Of a stretch of 64,000 bases of DNA, positions 34,236-45,167 are shown piece after piece; positions within the stretch are counted from its first letter, which is position 1, and each line of letters starts with the position of its first letter. The position numbers and the translations under genes were made by a program. The stretch is from CAZEAN01 sp964510225 (GTDB taxonomy: Bacteria; Planctomycetota; Planctomycetia; Isosphaerales; Isosphaeraceae), in contig CAZEAN010000003.1 in assembly GCA_964510225.1 (NCBI GenBank), positions 58,625-122,624 on the forward strand. The letters are read 5' to 3'. The notes below the pieces were generated by a model. It was not told the DNA's origin and ran no database searches. It was given only the letters and a program-made list of their open reading frames with translations.

Positions 34236-35279
34236 GTGAATAGTCAAGGACACGGATCGAAGTTATCGGAAGCAATTGAGACGATTGTGGCAGCGGATCG
34301 TCAGGGAAAGACACCGAAGAATTCAGCCGGCATCCCGCTTCGTCCATTTGGGCGTCATCAAGAGATTATGCAGACGGTGATTTGTCTCGGTGGTCACCAT
34401 GCTGCACGCTCGGAGAGTGAATCCGAAGACCTCGCGATGATCCAACGGGCGATCCATGAAGGCATTACCTTCTTAGACAACGCCTGGGATTACCACGACG
34501 GTGTTGCCGAAGAACGGATGGGGAAGGCGCTAGAGCAGGGTAGACTCCGCGACCAGGTCTTCCTCATGACGAAAGTCTGCGGCCGTGACGCCAAGACCGC
34601 CCAACAGCACCTTGAAGATAGTCTCCGACGCTTGAGAACCGACGTCATCGATCTCTGGCAGTTCCACGAAGTGAATTATGACAACGATCCCGATTGGATC
34701 TTCGCCAAAGATGGTGCGTTTTCGGTTGCGCTCGAAGCACGGAAGGCGGGTAAAGTCCGCTACATTGGCTTCACAGGTCACAAAGACCCTCGGATCCACC
34801 TCCGGATGCTGGAGATGCCGAAAGCCTTCGGGATTGATTTCGAGTGGGACAGCGTGCAGATGCCGCTCAACGTTCTTGACGCGCGATACCGAAGCTTCAT
34901 GACCGAGGTTCTCCCCGTCTTGCTCGAGCGCGGAATTGCACCGATCGGGATGAAGAGCCTCGGCGGCGGTGATTTCATTAAGGGTGGCGTGATTATCAAC
35001 AAGACCGATCTGACCGTCCAAGAGGCTCGACGATTCGTTTACTCGCTCCCAATTGCGACACTCGTTTGCGGGATCGACTCGCCTGAAATCTTTCAGCAAG
35101 ATCTCGACCAAGTGAAGAACTTCACGCCAATGACGATGGCCGAACTCGACGACCTTGCCGAACGCTACCGGACTGTTGCAGGTGATGGGCGTTTTGAGCA
35201 CTTCAAGTCGACCAACTCACACGATGGCCCCTACCATCAAGCACAGCACGGCTTCAACGTCAAAGTCCAAATGGGTTAA
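34236..35279 (+). CDS. Aldo/keto reductase family oxidoreductase
   Basis: A 347-residue TIM-barrel NADPH-dependent oxidoreductase. The catalytic tetrad is complete: Asp81 and Tyr86 (FLDNAWDYHDG), Lys113 (MTKVCGR) and His144 (QFHEV). The barrel ends with GIAPIGMKSLGGG and PIATLVCGIDSPE, as in bacterial AKR proteins related to the MocA/YhdN type. The N-terminal 40 residues and the His-rich C-terminus (SHDGPYHQAQHG) extend beyond the core. There is no Tat signal, so it is cytoplasmic. GTG start with AAAGGA upstream. The substrate is unknown. The next gene is a secreted GH16 protein 82 bases further on, with no obvious functional link. Confidence 0.88.
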   Translation: MNSQGHGSKLSEAIETIVAADRQGKTPKNSAGIPLRPFGRHQEIMQTVICLGGHHAARSESESEDLAMIQRAIHEGITFLDNAWDYHDGVAEERMGKALEQGRLRDQVFLMTKVCGRDAKTAQQHLEDSLRRLRTDVIDLWQFHEVNYDNDPDWIFAKDGAFSVALEARKAGKVRYIGFTGHKDPRIHLRMLEMPKAFGIDFEWDSVQMPLNVLDARYRSFMTEVLPVLLERGIAPIGMKSLGGGDFIKGGVIINKTDLTVQEARRFVYSLPIATLVCGIDSPEIFQQDLDQVKNFTPMTMAELDDLAERYRTVAGDGRFEHFKSTNSHDGPYHQAQHGFNVKVQMG

Positions 35280-35361
35280 TTCACCATTGGTTGTGCCAAT
35301 TCGTCCTGAAGTTCCTGGCATTGTCCTTTGGACGCGCTCACACCACTCTGGATGCGGAATC

Positions 35362-36774
35362 ATGTCATCGAGACGGGATCGTTCAGTCACCGCTTGCTTG
35401 ATCGCACTCTTCCTCGTCTGGTTTCTCGGTGGGAGTGCGTTGGGTCAGTCAAAGGAAGGAGAGCTGCTTTGGTCGGAGGAGTTTAACGAGGCGGCGATCG
35501 ACCGCGATCTCTGGACATTTGACATCGGGGGACATGGCTTCGGCAACGGTCAGCTTGAATTCAACACCGATCGACCAGAGAACGCGTACATCGAAGACGG
35601 CAATTTGGTAATAGAGGCACGTCGTGAGTCATTCGGCGGCAGGGAGTTTACTTCAGCACGGATGCACACGAATGGTCGTTTTGCATTTCAGTACGGGACG
35701 CTGGAGGCACGGATCCAGGTCCCCGACACTGCTGATGGGATTTGGCCGGCGTTTTGGATGATGGGGAGTACTTTTCCGGGGGTCGTCTGGCCGAAGTGTG
35801 GTGAGGTCGATATCCTCGAAATCGGCGGCAAGGAAGGCACTCGTCAGGGACTCCAGCACCGTCGGATCAACGCCGCCTTGCACTTTGCTGGCAAAGACGA
35901 GAAGAAAGAAAGCCTAGTTTGTTGGCACAATGCGAATGTTGATCTCCATAATGATTTTCACGTCTACAAACTCGTTTGGACTCCCGAGTCGATGCGTTTT
36001 TTCCTCGATGACGAGGAAATCGGCGGCTGGGAGATCACGGGTACTGAGTTCCGTGAGTTCCACCAACCCTTTTTTCCGATCCGCAACGTTGCAGTCGGAA
36101 GCTGGCCCTCTTCTTACACCGCGGTGGCGACCCCGGATAAAGTGACGGCTCCCTTGCCATCGCAGTTGCGGGTGGACTGGCTCCGGCTTTATGCCCACCC
36201 AGATACCAAAGTGGTCGTTGGACAAGAGCCAGTGGCCGCCGGTTCTTTTGGTGTTTTCACCGAGAGCGATAAGGTCTTGGATCGACTTTCTTTCGTTGAT
36301 GGTGGCAGCGAGTTCTTCGAATACAGTGACCAGGCGGCCCTTTTTCTCTGGAACAACATCAAGCCAGTAGAATCAACGTCACCACTTGAAGGCGTTGAAT
36401 GCTGGTCCTTCGAGATTGGGGCCGATCATTGGTTCGGCCTCGGCGTAATGGCCCCTCAGCACCGCAACATGGAGTTCTACGAGGACGGCGCACTCTCTTG
36501 CGCGATCCGATCACGCTCCACAATATCTATGAAGATCGGGATCAAGAGTGCAACAGGTGAAGTCTGGATTCCGCTTGGCGATGAGAAGGACCAGTTTGGT
36601 TTCGCCCGCGATGGCAACTGGCATCGCATTCAAATCCCACTCTCGGAACTCAAGACCGATCTCCGAACCATCCATCAGTTTTTCATGCTTGCTGGAGATC
36701 CTCCCGCCCGCTCTGCCCGTCTCTCGATTGACGACATTCGTTGGGAGGCCCTGGGATCGTCCAACGAGCAGTGA
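35362..36774 (+). CDS. Secreted GH16 family glycoside hydrolase
   Basis: A 470-residue exported enzyme with signal peptide (about residues 1-29, LIALFLVWFLGGSALGQ). The GH16 catalytic domain spans about 35-290. The active-site motif is CGEVDILEIGG: Glu148 as nucleophile, Asp150 and Glu153 as acid/base, preceded by IWPAFWMMG. This fits an endo-beta-1,3-glucanase, lichenase or marine galactanase type; the exact polymer cannot be assigned. Residues of about 300-465 form a separate beta-rich module resembling a carbohydrate-binding domain. The ATG at 35362 starts the signal peptide; 69 further codons are open upstream and overlap the AKR gene. A terminator follows the stop directly. Confidence 0.9.
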   Translation: MSSRRDRSVTACLIALFLVWFLGGSALGQSKEGELLWSEEFNEAAIDRDLWTFDIGGHGFGNGQLEFNTDRPENAYIEDGNLVIEARRESFGGREFTSARMHTNGRFAFQYGTLEARIQVPDTADGIWPAFWMMGSTFPGVVWPKCGEVDILEIGGKEGTRQGLQHRRINAALHFAGKDEKKESLVCWHNANVDLHNDFHVYKLVWTPESMRFFLDDEEIGGWEITGTEFREFHQPFFPIRNVAVGSWPSSYTAVATPDKVTAPLPSQLRVDWLRLYAHPDTKVVVGQEPVAAGSFGVFTESDKVLDRLSFVDGGSEFFEYSDQAALFLWNNIKPVESTSPLEGVECWSFEIGADHWFGLGVMAPQHRNMEFYEDGALSCAIRSRSTISMKIGIKSATGEVWIPLGDEKDQFGFARDGNWHRIQIPLSELKTDLRTIHQFFMLAGDPPARSARLSIDDIRWEALGSSNEQ

Positions 36775-36776
36775 AT

Positions 36777-36799
36777 CCCTCAACGTTGAGGGGTTTTCC
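36777..36799 (+). terminator. Rho-independent terminator of the GH16 gene
   Basis: Perfect palindrome CCCTCAACGTTGAGGG (36777-36792), three bases after the stop, forms a six-base stem with a four-base loop and is followed by GTTTTCC. The T-run is short. Confidence 0.65.
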
Positions 36800-36863
36800 A
36801 CTTCTGTTCGCAATCAGGGCCGTTGCCAGTAGTTTCACTCGCAGTGGGAATGGCATGAGACGG

Positions 36864-37412
36864 TCATTGAGGCCATTTAGGGAGCCCTGTAATCACGTTT
36901 TGATGAAGGCCACCAACGCGAACGAGGGATTCGCCGTTTGAAGTGGGGATGATCCCTTCGAACGTAATCAGATGCCGCTCGACCACCGCCAACATAACAA
37001 TCATCACGTTGATCGCGAGGAGTAAGCTTCCTGCTAACGGCGTCATGAAGACCGGATCGAACCGAGAGGCAACGGCCCAAAGTAGGGTGACTCCAAAGAG
37101 TGCGATTCCTGCAACGAACACCCTCCGAGGCTGTATCTGACGACGTCTCCGATGGTGCTTACAGAGCCCGATCCGGAGCACTCGGCATCCCTCCACTGCA
37201 AGCTCAAGGCGGAGTCTGGTCACGGCAAGGCGACCGCAACGCGCACAGTGATCCGAGATATCGGCACCATCCTCGAAAATCAGGTGGGCTTGATCGTGCC
37301 AAGCTCGAGGTTCTGGGCCGCCCAGCACGACCGGTCTCGAACGAGGCGTGAACCGACTATCTGTCGTGGGAGTCGGCGGAGCGTAAGGATTCTCGTCGGG
37401 ATCAAAGAGCAA
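36864..37412 (-). CDS. Small membrane protein with N-terminal DENPYAPP motif
   Basis: A 182-residue protein. It opens with FDPDENPYAPP, a motif that recurs at the N-terminus of many planctomycete small membrane proteins. Then come a CARCG pair and a GLCKHH segment (about 57-60 and 82-86) that could bind metal as C-x2-C...C-x-H, and two membrane helices (about 98-114 and 122-143). The start is TTG with GGAGG seven bases upstream; no better start exists. Function unknown. It converges with the GH16 gene and lies 30 bases downstream of the HAD phosphatase gene on the same strand, suggesting a shared message. Confidence 0.65.
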   Translation of the reverse strand: MLFDPDENPYAPPTPTTDSRFTPRSRPVVLGGPEPRAWHDQAHLIFEDGADISDHCARCGRLAVTRLRLELAVEGCRVLRIGLCKHHRRRRQIQPRRVFVAGIALFGVTLLWAVASRFDPVFMTPLAGSLLLAINVMIVMLAVVERHLITFEGIIPTSNGESLVRVGGLHQNVITGLPKWPQ

Positions 37413-37442
37413 ACGGGAGCCTCCGAATCGAGACAGGATTCG

Positions 37443-38213
37443 TTAACCGATCTCGTCAATGGGGATCTGCCCCACATTCTCGAAAATCTGGTGGGGACGG
37501 TAGGGAAATCCTTCGACCGTCGTGGCATCGCTGACTCCGGACAAGACAAGGATCGTCCTCATCCCCGCTTCCATTCCGCCGATGATATCCGTATCCATGC
37601 GGTCACCGACCATGAAAGCATCCCCGGAATGAGCATTGAGTTTACGGAGCGCGGTCCGCATCATCAGGGCATTTGGCTTGCCGACATAGTACGGCTTGCG
37701 GCCCGTTGCTAACTCGATCGGTGCCACGAGGGCGCCGCAGCCGAGTTGGATGCCATATTCCGAGGGGCCCGTCACGTCTTGATTCGTCGCGATGAATTGG
37801 GACCCGTTCAGGATCAAACGGACGGCATGCTCGATGATCTCGTAATCGTAGCGCCTTGTATCACCGATCACGACATAATCTGGATCACGATCATTGAGGT
37901 GGTAGCCGACCTCGTACAACGCGTTCGTCAGTCCCGCCCCGCCGATCACAAAGGCTGAGCCGCCCGGCTTCTGACTCTGCAGAAACTCCGAGGTCGCGAG
38001 CGCCGACGTGTGGAACGCCGATTCATCCACCTGGATTCCCATCCCGTTGAGTCGGTGTCTGAGGTCGCGGGGGGTCCACTGACTGTTGTTCGTCAGAAAA
38101 AGAAAGGGATTTCCACCGTTCTGGAGCCGATCGACAAATTCCTTCGCACCGGGGATCAGGCGATGGCCTTCATAAATGACCCCATCCATATCAATTAAGA
38201 AACTTGTCGGCAT
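37443..38213 (-). CDS. NagD-type HAD-IIA phosphatase
   Basis: A 256-residue haloacid-dehalogenase-superfamily phosphatase. Motif I is FLIDMDGVIYEG (Asp8 nucleophile, Asp10), motif II is FLTNNSQWT, the cap of type C2A lies in the middle, motif III is the Lys in VGKPNA and motif IV is MVGDRMDTDI. This is the full HAD-IIA (NagD/AraL/PGP) set. It is expected to hydrolyse small phosphate esters such as UMP, GMP or phosphoglycolate; the substrate is uncertain. I choose the ATG at 38213, because GGA lies about nine bases before it and the protein then begins like other NagD proteins. ATG at 38228 adds five residues. Confidence 0.88.
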   Translation of the reverse strand: MPTSFLIDMDGVIYEGHRLIPGAKEFVDRLQNGGNPFLFLTNNSQWTPRDLRHRLNGMGIQVDESAFHTSALATSEFLQSQKPGGSAFVIGGAGLTNALYEVGYHLNDRDPDYVVIGDTRRYDYEIIEHAVRLILNGSQFIATNQDVTGPSEYGIQLGCGALVAPIELATGRKPYYVGKPNALMMRTALRKLNAHSGDAFMVGDRMDTDIIGGMEAGMRTILVLSGVSDATTVEGFPYRPHQIFENVGQIPIDEIG

Positions 38214-38427
38214 GAATTGAATCCGCATTGATGACGCAGTGCAACCACAGATCGAGTCTGCAGTCCTACCTTACCCAAAAGTCTGGAACGATGGACAGAA
38301 TGAACCGAATTCGATTGTCTCTCTAGGGTGGATTCCTTAAGGTCTAAGTCCTTCTGTTGTGCGTCCGGTACTTTATACTTGTTTCATCGAACCAATACGT
38401 AGTCGCGGCAACTCCAAGGAATTCCTC

Positions 38428-40044
38428 ATGCGTCTTGACCGTCTGGTGATCGCATCTGCAATCCTTCTCGCTGGTTTTCCCGCTTCGGAGTCCACCGCTC
38501 AAAAATCGAGCGGGATTCCGACGGGGCTCATCCTTTCGGCACCCCGTGTCGACTCCATTACCGAACCTGAGCTGGCAGCGCACCTCCAGTTTCTGGCAAG
38601 TGATCTGATGAAGGGTCGCGATACCGCGAGCCCCGAGATTAGGATCGCTGCTGATTACCTCGCTACCCGGCTTGCAATGTTTGGCGCTGAGCCTACCGGT
38701 GATCTTAACGATGAAGGGGAAACGACCTATTTCGCCAAGTTTCCGCTGACCTATGTGACACCGTCGGCCGAAGAAACCACGATTACATTTCGCGCCTCAA
38801 ACGAGGATAGTGAGGATCAGACTTACCTTGTTCTGGAAGACTTCCAACTCCTTCCGTTCCGACTCGGCGTTGGTGACTACACGGGTGACCTTGTCTTTGG
38901 TGGGTATGGTCGGACCGGAAGCGACGGCGAGCCTAATGATTTCGAGGGGCTCGATGTCCAGGACAAGATCATCATCGTCGTCGATGGTGACCCAGCAGAA
39001 GCTGAGAACGAGGGGCAGGAGTCGCGTTCTCGGTCGTCGACTCGGAACCTGATTAGTCGACAACGAGAATATCATGAGTTGGGGGCAAAGGCCGTCATCT
39101 TTATCCATCCGTTTGAGGACGATGCCGAAGAGGTCGTCCCATACTCAGAAACTCGAGGGATGGCAGCTCGCGTCTTTGGTCGGAGGTCGTTGAACCGAGG
39201 ATCCCGGAGTTCCCTTGTCCCGGTCCTCTTCATCGAAGACCCCATCCGCGATGCAATCGATGAAATCGTCGGCCTCTCCGATGATCCAACCAAACCAAGA
39301 GAGTTACGAGGTATTGAGCTGACATTCTCCTACGGGGCCGAAGTCGAAGAGGTTCTGGACAACAACGTGATTGGTCTCTTTCCCGGCTCTGACGACGAAC
39401 TAAAGGATGAGGTGGTCATCTTCAGTGCCCACTATGATCACATCGGAGTCCGAAACGGCGAGGTCTACAACGGCGCGGATGACAACGGGTCTGGTACCAG
39501 TGCATTGCTCGAAATTGCGGAAGCGATTTCACTTGGTCAACGCCCAAGACGTTCAATCGCGTTCCTCTGGGTCTCTGGGGAAGAACTTGGGTTGCTCGGT
39601 TCGGCCTGGTGGGCGGACCATATGACGCTCCCTGACAACTATGAAATCGTCGCGAATATCAATATGGACATGGTTTCGCGCAACGATCCGAACCTCATCA
39701 GCGCCACTCCATCGCCAGACCATCCCGATTACTCGACTTTAATCCCTGCCGCAATTACTGCCGCCGAAACCGAGGGAATGACGGTCGAATTCAATGCGGA
39801 TCAATACTACGCCAGGACGGATAGTTACAACTTTGCCGTGAAGGACATTCCGATCATCTTCTTCTTCGCTGGAACTCATCCTGATTATCACGGTGAAGGT
39901 GACGAGTTTGATAAAACCGATACATCGAAGGCGACTCGAGTTGCACGGTTGTCTTACCGACTCGGTTGGGCCGTTGCTCAAGCTGACGAGGCGCCCGTTG
40001 AAATCGCAGCACCAAGCACGGTTGCTGCGGAAGAAGGTGAGTAA
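38428..40044 (+). CDS. Secreted M28 family zinc aminopeptidase
   Basis: A 538-residue exported peptidase. Signal peptide at 1-23 (LVIASAILLAGFPASESTAQ). A PA-like domain sits before the catalytic domain (about 150-290). The two-zinc site is complete: His335 (SAHYDH), Asp351 (GADDNGSG), Glu385/Glu386 (SGEELGLLG), Asp414 (NINMDMV) and His488 (PDYHGEGDE). It should remove N-terminal residues from peptides in the periplasm or outside. AAGGA is well placed before the ATG at 38428; 23 codons open upstream are dispensable. A TATACT hexamer at 38374-38379 may be its -10 box, but the -35 is poor. Confidence 0.92.
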   Translation: MRLDRLVIASAILLAGFPASESTAQKSSGIPTGLILSAPRVDSITEPELAAHLQFLASDLMKGRDTASPEIRIAADYLATRLAMFGAEPTGDLNDEGETTYFAKFPLTYVTPSAEETTITFRASNEDSEDQTYLVLEDFQLLPFRLGVGDYTGDLVFGGYGRTGSDGEPNDFEGLDVQDKIIIVVDGDPAEAENEGQESRSRSSTRNLISRQREYHELGAKAVIFIHPFEDDAEEVVPYSETRGMAARVFGRRSLNRGSRSSLVPVLFIEDPIRDAIDEIVGLSDDPTKPRELRGIELTFSYGAEVEEVLDNNVIGLFPGSDDELKDEVVIFSAHYDHIGVRNGEVYNGADDNGSGTSALLEIAEAISLGQRPRRSIAFLWVSGEELGLLGSAWWADHMTLPDNYEIVANINMDMVSRNDPNLISATPSPDHPDYSTLIPAAITAAETEGMTVEFNADQYYARTDSYNFAVKDIPIIFFFAGTHPDYHGEGDEFDKTDTSKATRVARLSYRLGWAVAQADEAPVEIAAPSTVAAEEGE

Positions 40045-40056
40045 GTGACCTGATCC

Positions 40057-40092
40057 CGCTGGCGGTGGGCCGAACCAAAGCTCACGCCAGCG
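40057..40092 (+). terminator. Possible terminator hairpin after the M28 gene
   Basis: Arms CGCTGGCG (40057-40064) and CGCCAGCG (40085-40092) pair perfectly around a 20-base loop. No T-run follows, so this is weak as an intrinsic terminator. Confidence 0.3.
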
Positions 40093-40234
40093 AATTCGCT
40101 CCTCTTGGAGCCGCTGGTTCGCATCTCGGATATCGAGCAGGTACGATGGATATTGACCACTTCTGGCCTCCGGCTAGAATCCGCAGAATTCAATCTTAGA
40201 ACAAATCGGACGTCCGCTGATCGAAAGCAAGAGG

Positions 40235-41770
<1,536 letters not shown>

Positions 41771-41865
41771 TCGAAAGAGGGCGGGTGGATCGTTTCCGAC
41801 GGTCATTGACAATCGACTGACTGATTTTAGATCTCGATCCGAAGGGCGCAAGGAGGCACCCGACC

Positions 41866-43311
41866 ATGTACCAACTTCTCCTCTGCTGGCGCTACCTCCG
41901 AACGCGTTACATCGCCCTTGCGAGCATCATTAGTGTCACTCTCGGTGTGGCGACGATGATCGTCGTGAATTCGGTGATGGCCGGATTCTCGACGACCATG
42001 CGCGAACGGCTCCACGGGACGCTCTCCGATATCGTTGTCGAATCGGTCAGCCTCAATGGATTCAATTATCCCGACGAGGTCATGGGTCTCATCGAGGAGG
42101 TCGCAGGTGATCGCGTTCAGGCGATGGCTCCGTCGCTCCAACTCTTTGGTTACGCGATGATTCCGTTCGGACCGGGCGAGTACATGCCTCGCGAGGTCCA
42201 GATCATTGGAATCGACCCCGCGGAGCGTGCGAAGGTCGCTGAGTTTGCCGAGTACTTGATCCACCAGCCAGGGATCGAAGGGGGCGAACCGGAGCCTGCG
42301 GAACCAACCTTCGAGGTCCCCGAGGATTGGGTGGAACAAACGCCACTCCAACTGATCCCGGACCTGGAAGAAGACGAACTCTTCAACGAGGGATTCGACG
42401 ACTTCAAGTCCTACTATGTCTCGGAGAATGGGATTATTCTCGGCTACGCGCTCGGTACGATCCACCGCCCAGAGACCGGAACCGATCACTTCATTGCCCC
42501 CGAAGGTTCGGAAGTCATCCTCCACTTCCCCTCCGCGCAGCAAAAGCCGGAACCGAAATCAGACAAGTTCACGGTCGTTAGTTACTTTCACAGTGGGATG
42601 TCTGAATACGATGGGCTCCAAGTCTTCGTCCCGCTGGAGCGGATTCAACATATCAGGGGTCAAGACGGGTATGTAAATCAGATTCAGATCCGTGCCCGAG
42701 AGGGTGAGGATCTCAACGAACTCGCTGAATTGATCCGGCTCCGACTTGCGAGGCGTTGGCCAGACCGCTTCCTGGTCTCGACTTGGGAACAGAAACAAGG
42801 GCCGCTCCTCGCTGCGGTTCAAGTCGAGCAAAACATTCTCAATATCCTGCTTTTTTTCATCATCGCGGTTGCTGGGTTCGGCATTTTGGGGATTTTCTCG
42901 ATGATCGTGGTCGAGAAGACCCGCGATATTGGGATCCTCAAGGCACTCGGGGCTTCCGATTCCGGGGTCCGAGGCATCTTCCTCGGCTACGGCCTGATTC
43001 TCGGGATGTCTGGGAGTCTGGTCGGGATGCTCGGAGGACTCGGCTTCGTGGCCTATATCAACGAGATTGAAGACTTCGTCAGTGTCGTCACGGGACGTGA
43101 GGTTTTTGACGACGCGATCTACTACTTCCCCGAGATCCCAACACTTGTCGAACCATGGACTGAGACCTGGATTGTCGCGGGTGCGCTCGGGATCGCCGTC
43201 GACCAACAATCCTTCCAGTTTGAGGCAATCGGGATCGCCGTCGGGGCAAGTGTTTGGCCCGCGCAACGGGCGTCGCGGATGCATCCAGTACAAGCCTTGC
43301 GTTATGAGTGA
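41866..43311 (+). CDS. LolC/LolE (FtsX/MacB-fold) ABC transporter permease with interrupted last helix
   Basis: A 481-residue inner-membrane permease. First helix near 18-42 (ALASIISVTLGVATMIVVNSVM), a large periplasmic domain to about 315, helices 2 and 3 near 320-395, and the terminal motif WPAQRASRMHPVQALRYE. LolC/E proteins extract lipoproteins or substrates with the LolD ATPase, which is the next gene. Odd point: in the last helix the expected run 'GALGIAV-ASVWPA' is split by 14 extra residues containing DQQSFQFE. The DNA shows GGGATCGCCGTC twice (43189-43200 and 43231-43242), flanking the insert. AAGGAGG precedes the ATG. Function of this copy may be affected. Confidence 0.88.
   Translation: MYQLLLCWRYLRTRYIALASIISVTLGVATMIVVNSVMAGFSTTMRERLHGTLSDIVVESVSLNGFNYPDEVMGLIEEVAGDRVQAMAPSLQLFGYAMIPFGPGEYMPREVQIIGIDPAERAKVAEFAEYLIHQPGIEGGEPEPAEPTFEVPEDWVEQTPLQLIPDLEEDELFNEGFDDFKSYYVSENGIILGYALGTIHRPETGTDHFIAPEGSEVILHFPSAQQKPEPKSDKFTVVSYFHSGMSEYDGLQVFVPLERIQHIRGQDGYVNQIQIRAREGEDLNELAELIRLRLARRWPDRFLVSTWEQKQGPLLAAVQVEQNILNILLFFIIAVAGFGILGIFSMIVVEKTRDIGILKALGASDSGVRGIFLGYGLILGMSGSLVGMLGGLGFVAYINEIEDFVSVVTGREVFDDAIYYFPEIPTLVEPWTETWIVAGALGIAVDQQSFQFEAIGIAVGASVWPAQRASRMHPVQALRYE
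43189..43242 (+). repeat. Direct repeat pair flanking an in-frame insertion
   Basis: GGGATCGCCGTC occurs at 43189-43200 and again at 43231-43242, 42 bases apart. The intervening 30 bases encode DQQSFQFEAI within the last membrane helix of the permease. The 42-base period keeps the frame. Confidence 0.85.
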
Positions 43312-43379
43312 TTCCCGAGACTGAACCCGTGCAGTTCGGAACAATATACTTGCGCGTTGAGGATTAGAGGGAGGTCAAG

Positions 43380-44138
43380 ATGGCACCGGATCAACTTGAA
43401 GCGCGTGCACTGTCGAAGTCGTATCAGAAGGGACGAGACACGGTCCCCGTCCTCCAGGATGTCGACCTGACCTTGGAACGCTCCGAACAGCTCGCGATCG
43501 TGGGGGCGAGCGGCTCCGGCAAAAGCACGTTGCTCCATCTCCTTGGGCTGATCGATCACCCAGACCGCGGCGAAGTTCGCTTGAACGGGGAGCGGATCGA
43601 CTGCCTCCCGAGCCGTCGCCGTGACCAGCTTCGGAACAGGACCTTTGGCTTTATCTTTCAGACCTATCATCTCCTGCCAGAACTAACAGCGCTCGAGAAC
43701 GTCCTCCTCCCGCTTTCGATCCGCTATGGACCGATTGCTTATCTCTGGAAGCTCCGTCAGTTCGAAGCGGATGCGATCGAGCTCCTGGAACGGGTCGGCC
43801 TTGGTCACCGACGAACGCACCGCCCCTCGGAGCTTTCTGGTGGCGAAATGCAACGGGTCGCGATTGCCAGGGCTCTGATGGGGAATCCGTCGATCCTCCT
43901 CGCCGATGAGCCGACCGGAAATCTCGATGCGAACACGGGGGAAGAAATCCTCCGGCTTCTCCGGAGTCTCAACGTTGAACGTGAGCTGACGATGATCATC
44001 GTGACCCACGATCCTGTGGTCGCGAATCAAGCAGATCGCGTGGTCCGACTCGCTGAAGGCCGGCTTGATCTCTTCAAGCCGGCTCCAGTCAACGACCGTT
44101 TGACCGACTATTCGTATTCAAATTTGCTAACGGCTTGA
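43380..44138 (+). CDS. LolD-type ABC transporter ATP-binding protein
   Basis: A 252-residue ATPase partner of the preceding permease. Walker A is GASGSGKST (residues 42-50), a Q-loop lies in FGFIFQTYHLLPE, the signature is LSGGEMQRVAIARAL, Walker B is ILLADEPTGNLD and the H-loop is MIIVTHDP. The pattern 'FQTYHLLPELTALENV' and the LSGGEMQRVA signature are typical of the LolD/MacB/FtsE group. It powers lipoprotein release or export of peptides across the envelope. GGGAGG lies eight bases before the ATG. It probably forms one unit with the permease, 68 bases upstream. Confidence 0.93.
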   Translation: MAPDQLEARALSKSYQKGRDTVPVLQDVDLTLERSEQLAIVGASGSGKSTLLHLLGLIDHPDRGEVRLNGERIDCLPSRRRDQLRNRTFGFIFQTYHLLPELTALENVLLPLSIRYGPIAYLWKLRQFEADAIELLERVGLGHRRTHRPSELSGGEMQRVAIARALMGNPSILLADEPTGNLDANTGEEILRLLRSLNVERELTMIIVTHDPVVANQADRVVRLAEGRLDLFKPAPVNDRLTDYSYSNLLTA

Positions 44139-44254
44139 TTTTCGATCCGACACAATCTTTTTGAGAGGCTGCGTTTCGAGCGCTGTCGCGAGGCGATAGA
44201 CTAAAGAGAGTGAACCAGAGAATGATTTGAAGCCGAGCAACCGGAGCAGCGTCG

Positions 44255-45136
44255 ATGAGCCTGAAGGTGTTCATCAACGGGACTTACTACAATAAAGCCG
44301 ATGCCAAGATCAGCGTCTATGATCATGGACTCTTGTATGGCGATGGCGTTTTTGAAGGCCTGCGCGCTTACGGAGGCACTATTTTCCGGCTCGATGATCA
44401 CGTCGGACGGCTCTTTGAATCGGCTCAGGCGATTGCACTACAGATCCCGATGACCCCGGCTGATCTCTCCGGAGCGATCGAAGGAACCCTCCGTGAGAAT
44501 GATCTTAAGGATGCCTACATCCGAGTTGTTGTCACGCGAGGTGCCGGTAGTCTCGGGCTTGATCCACGGAAGACGACTGATCCTCAGGTGATCATCATCA
44601 CCGATTCGATTTCGCTTTATCCTGCAGAACTCTACGAACATGGCCTCCGGATTGTTACGGCAGGGACGATCAGAAATCATCCGGCGGCGCTTAATCCTCG
44701 GATCAAGTCACTCAACTACCTCAACAACATCCTCGCCAAGATCGAGGGGACGAACGCTGGTTGCCTCGAAGCGCTCATGCTGAACCACAAGGGTGAAGTT
44801 GCGGAGTGTACGGGTGACAATATCTTTGTGGTTCGGTCGAAGGAGATTCACACGCCGGACATTCAATCCGGGATCCTGGATGGGATCACGCGTCGTGCGA
44901 TAATCGAACTCGCTAAGGGGGCAGGGATCAACGTCATCGAGCGGACGATGGACCGACATGATGTGTATACTGCCGACGAATGTTTTTTAACCGGAACGGC
45001 GGCCGAGGTGATTCCAGTCATCGATTGCGACGGCCGACTTATTGCCGATGGTAAGCCTGGTCCGATCACGAAGTCACTCCACCGCCAGTTCCATCAGTTA
45101 GTCCGAGGAGACCGTGTCGAATCAACCATAAGTTGA
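44255..45136 (+). CDS. ilvE: Branched-chain-amino-acid aminotransferase
   Basis: Final transamination in valine, leucine and isoleucine synthesis and first step of their breakdown. A 293-residue fold-type IV PLP enzyme. The PLP lysine is Lys151 in PRIKSLNYLNN; SVYDHGLLYGDGVFEGLRAY (20-39) and ECTGDNIFVV are the IlvE signatures, and FLTGTAAEVIPV closes the site. These features favour IlvE over D-amino acid aminotransferase or ADC lyase, but substrate preference is not certain. It is likely the first gene of a run continuing into the universal stress protein gene 31 bases later. Confidence 0.93.
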   Translation: MSLKVFINGTYYNKADAKISVYDHGLLYGDGVFEGLRAYGGTIFRLDDHVGRLFESAQAIALQIPMTPADLSGAIEGTLRENDLKDAYIRVVVTRGAGSLGLDPRKTTDPQVIIITDSISLYPAELYEHGLRIVTAGTIRNHPAALNPRIKSLNYLNNILAKIEGTNAGCLEALMLNHKGEVAECTGDNIFVVRSKEIHTPDIQSGILDGITRRAIIELAKGAGINVIERTMDRHDVYTADECFLTGTAAEVIPVIDCDGRLIADGKPGPITKSLHRQFHQLVRGDRVESTIS

Positions 45137-45167
45137 TCCGATGGTTCTTCGGAGCGGAGCAATTGCC

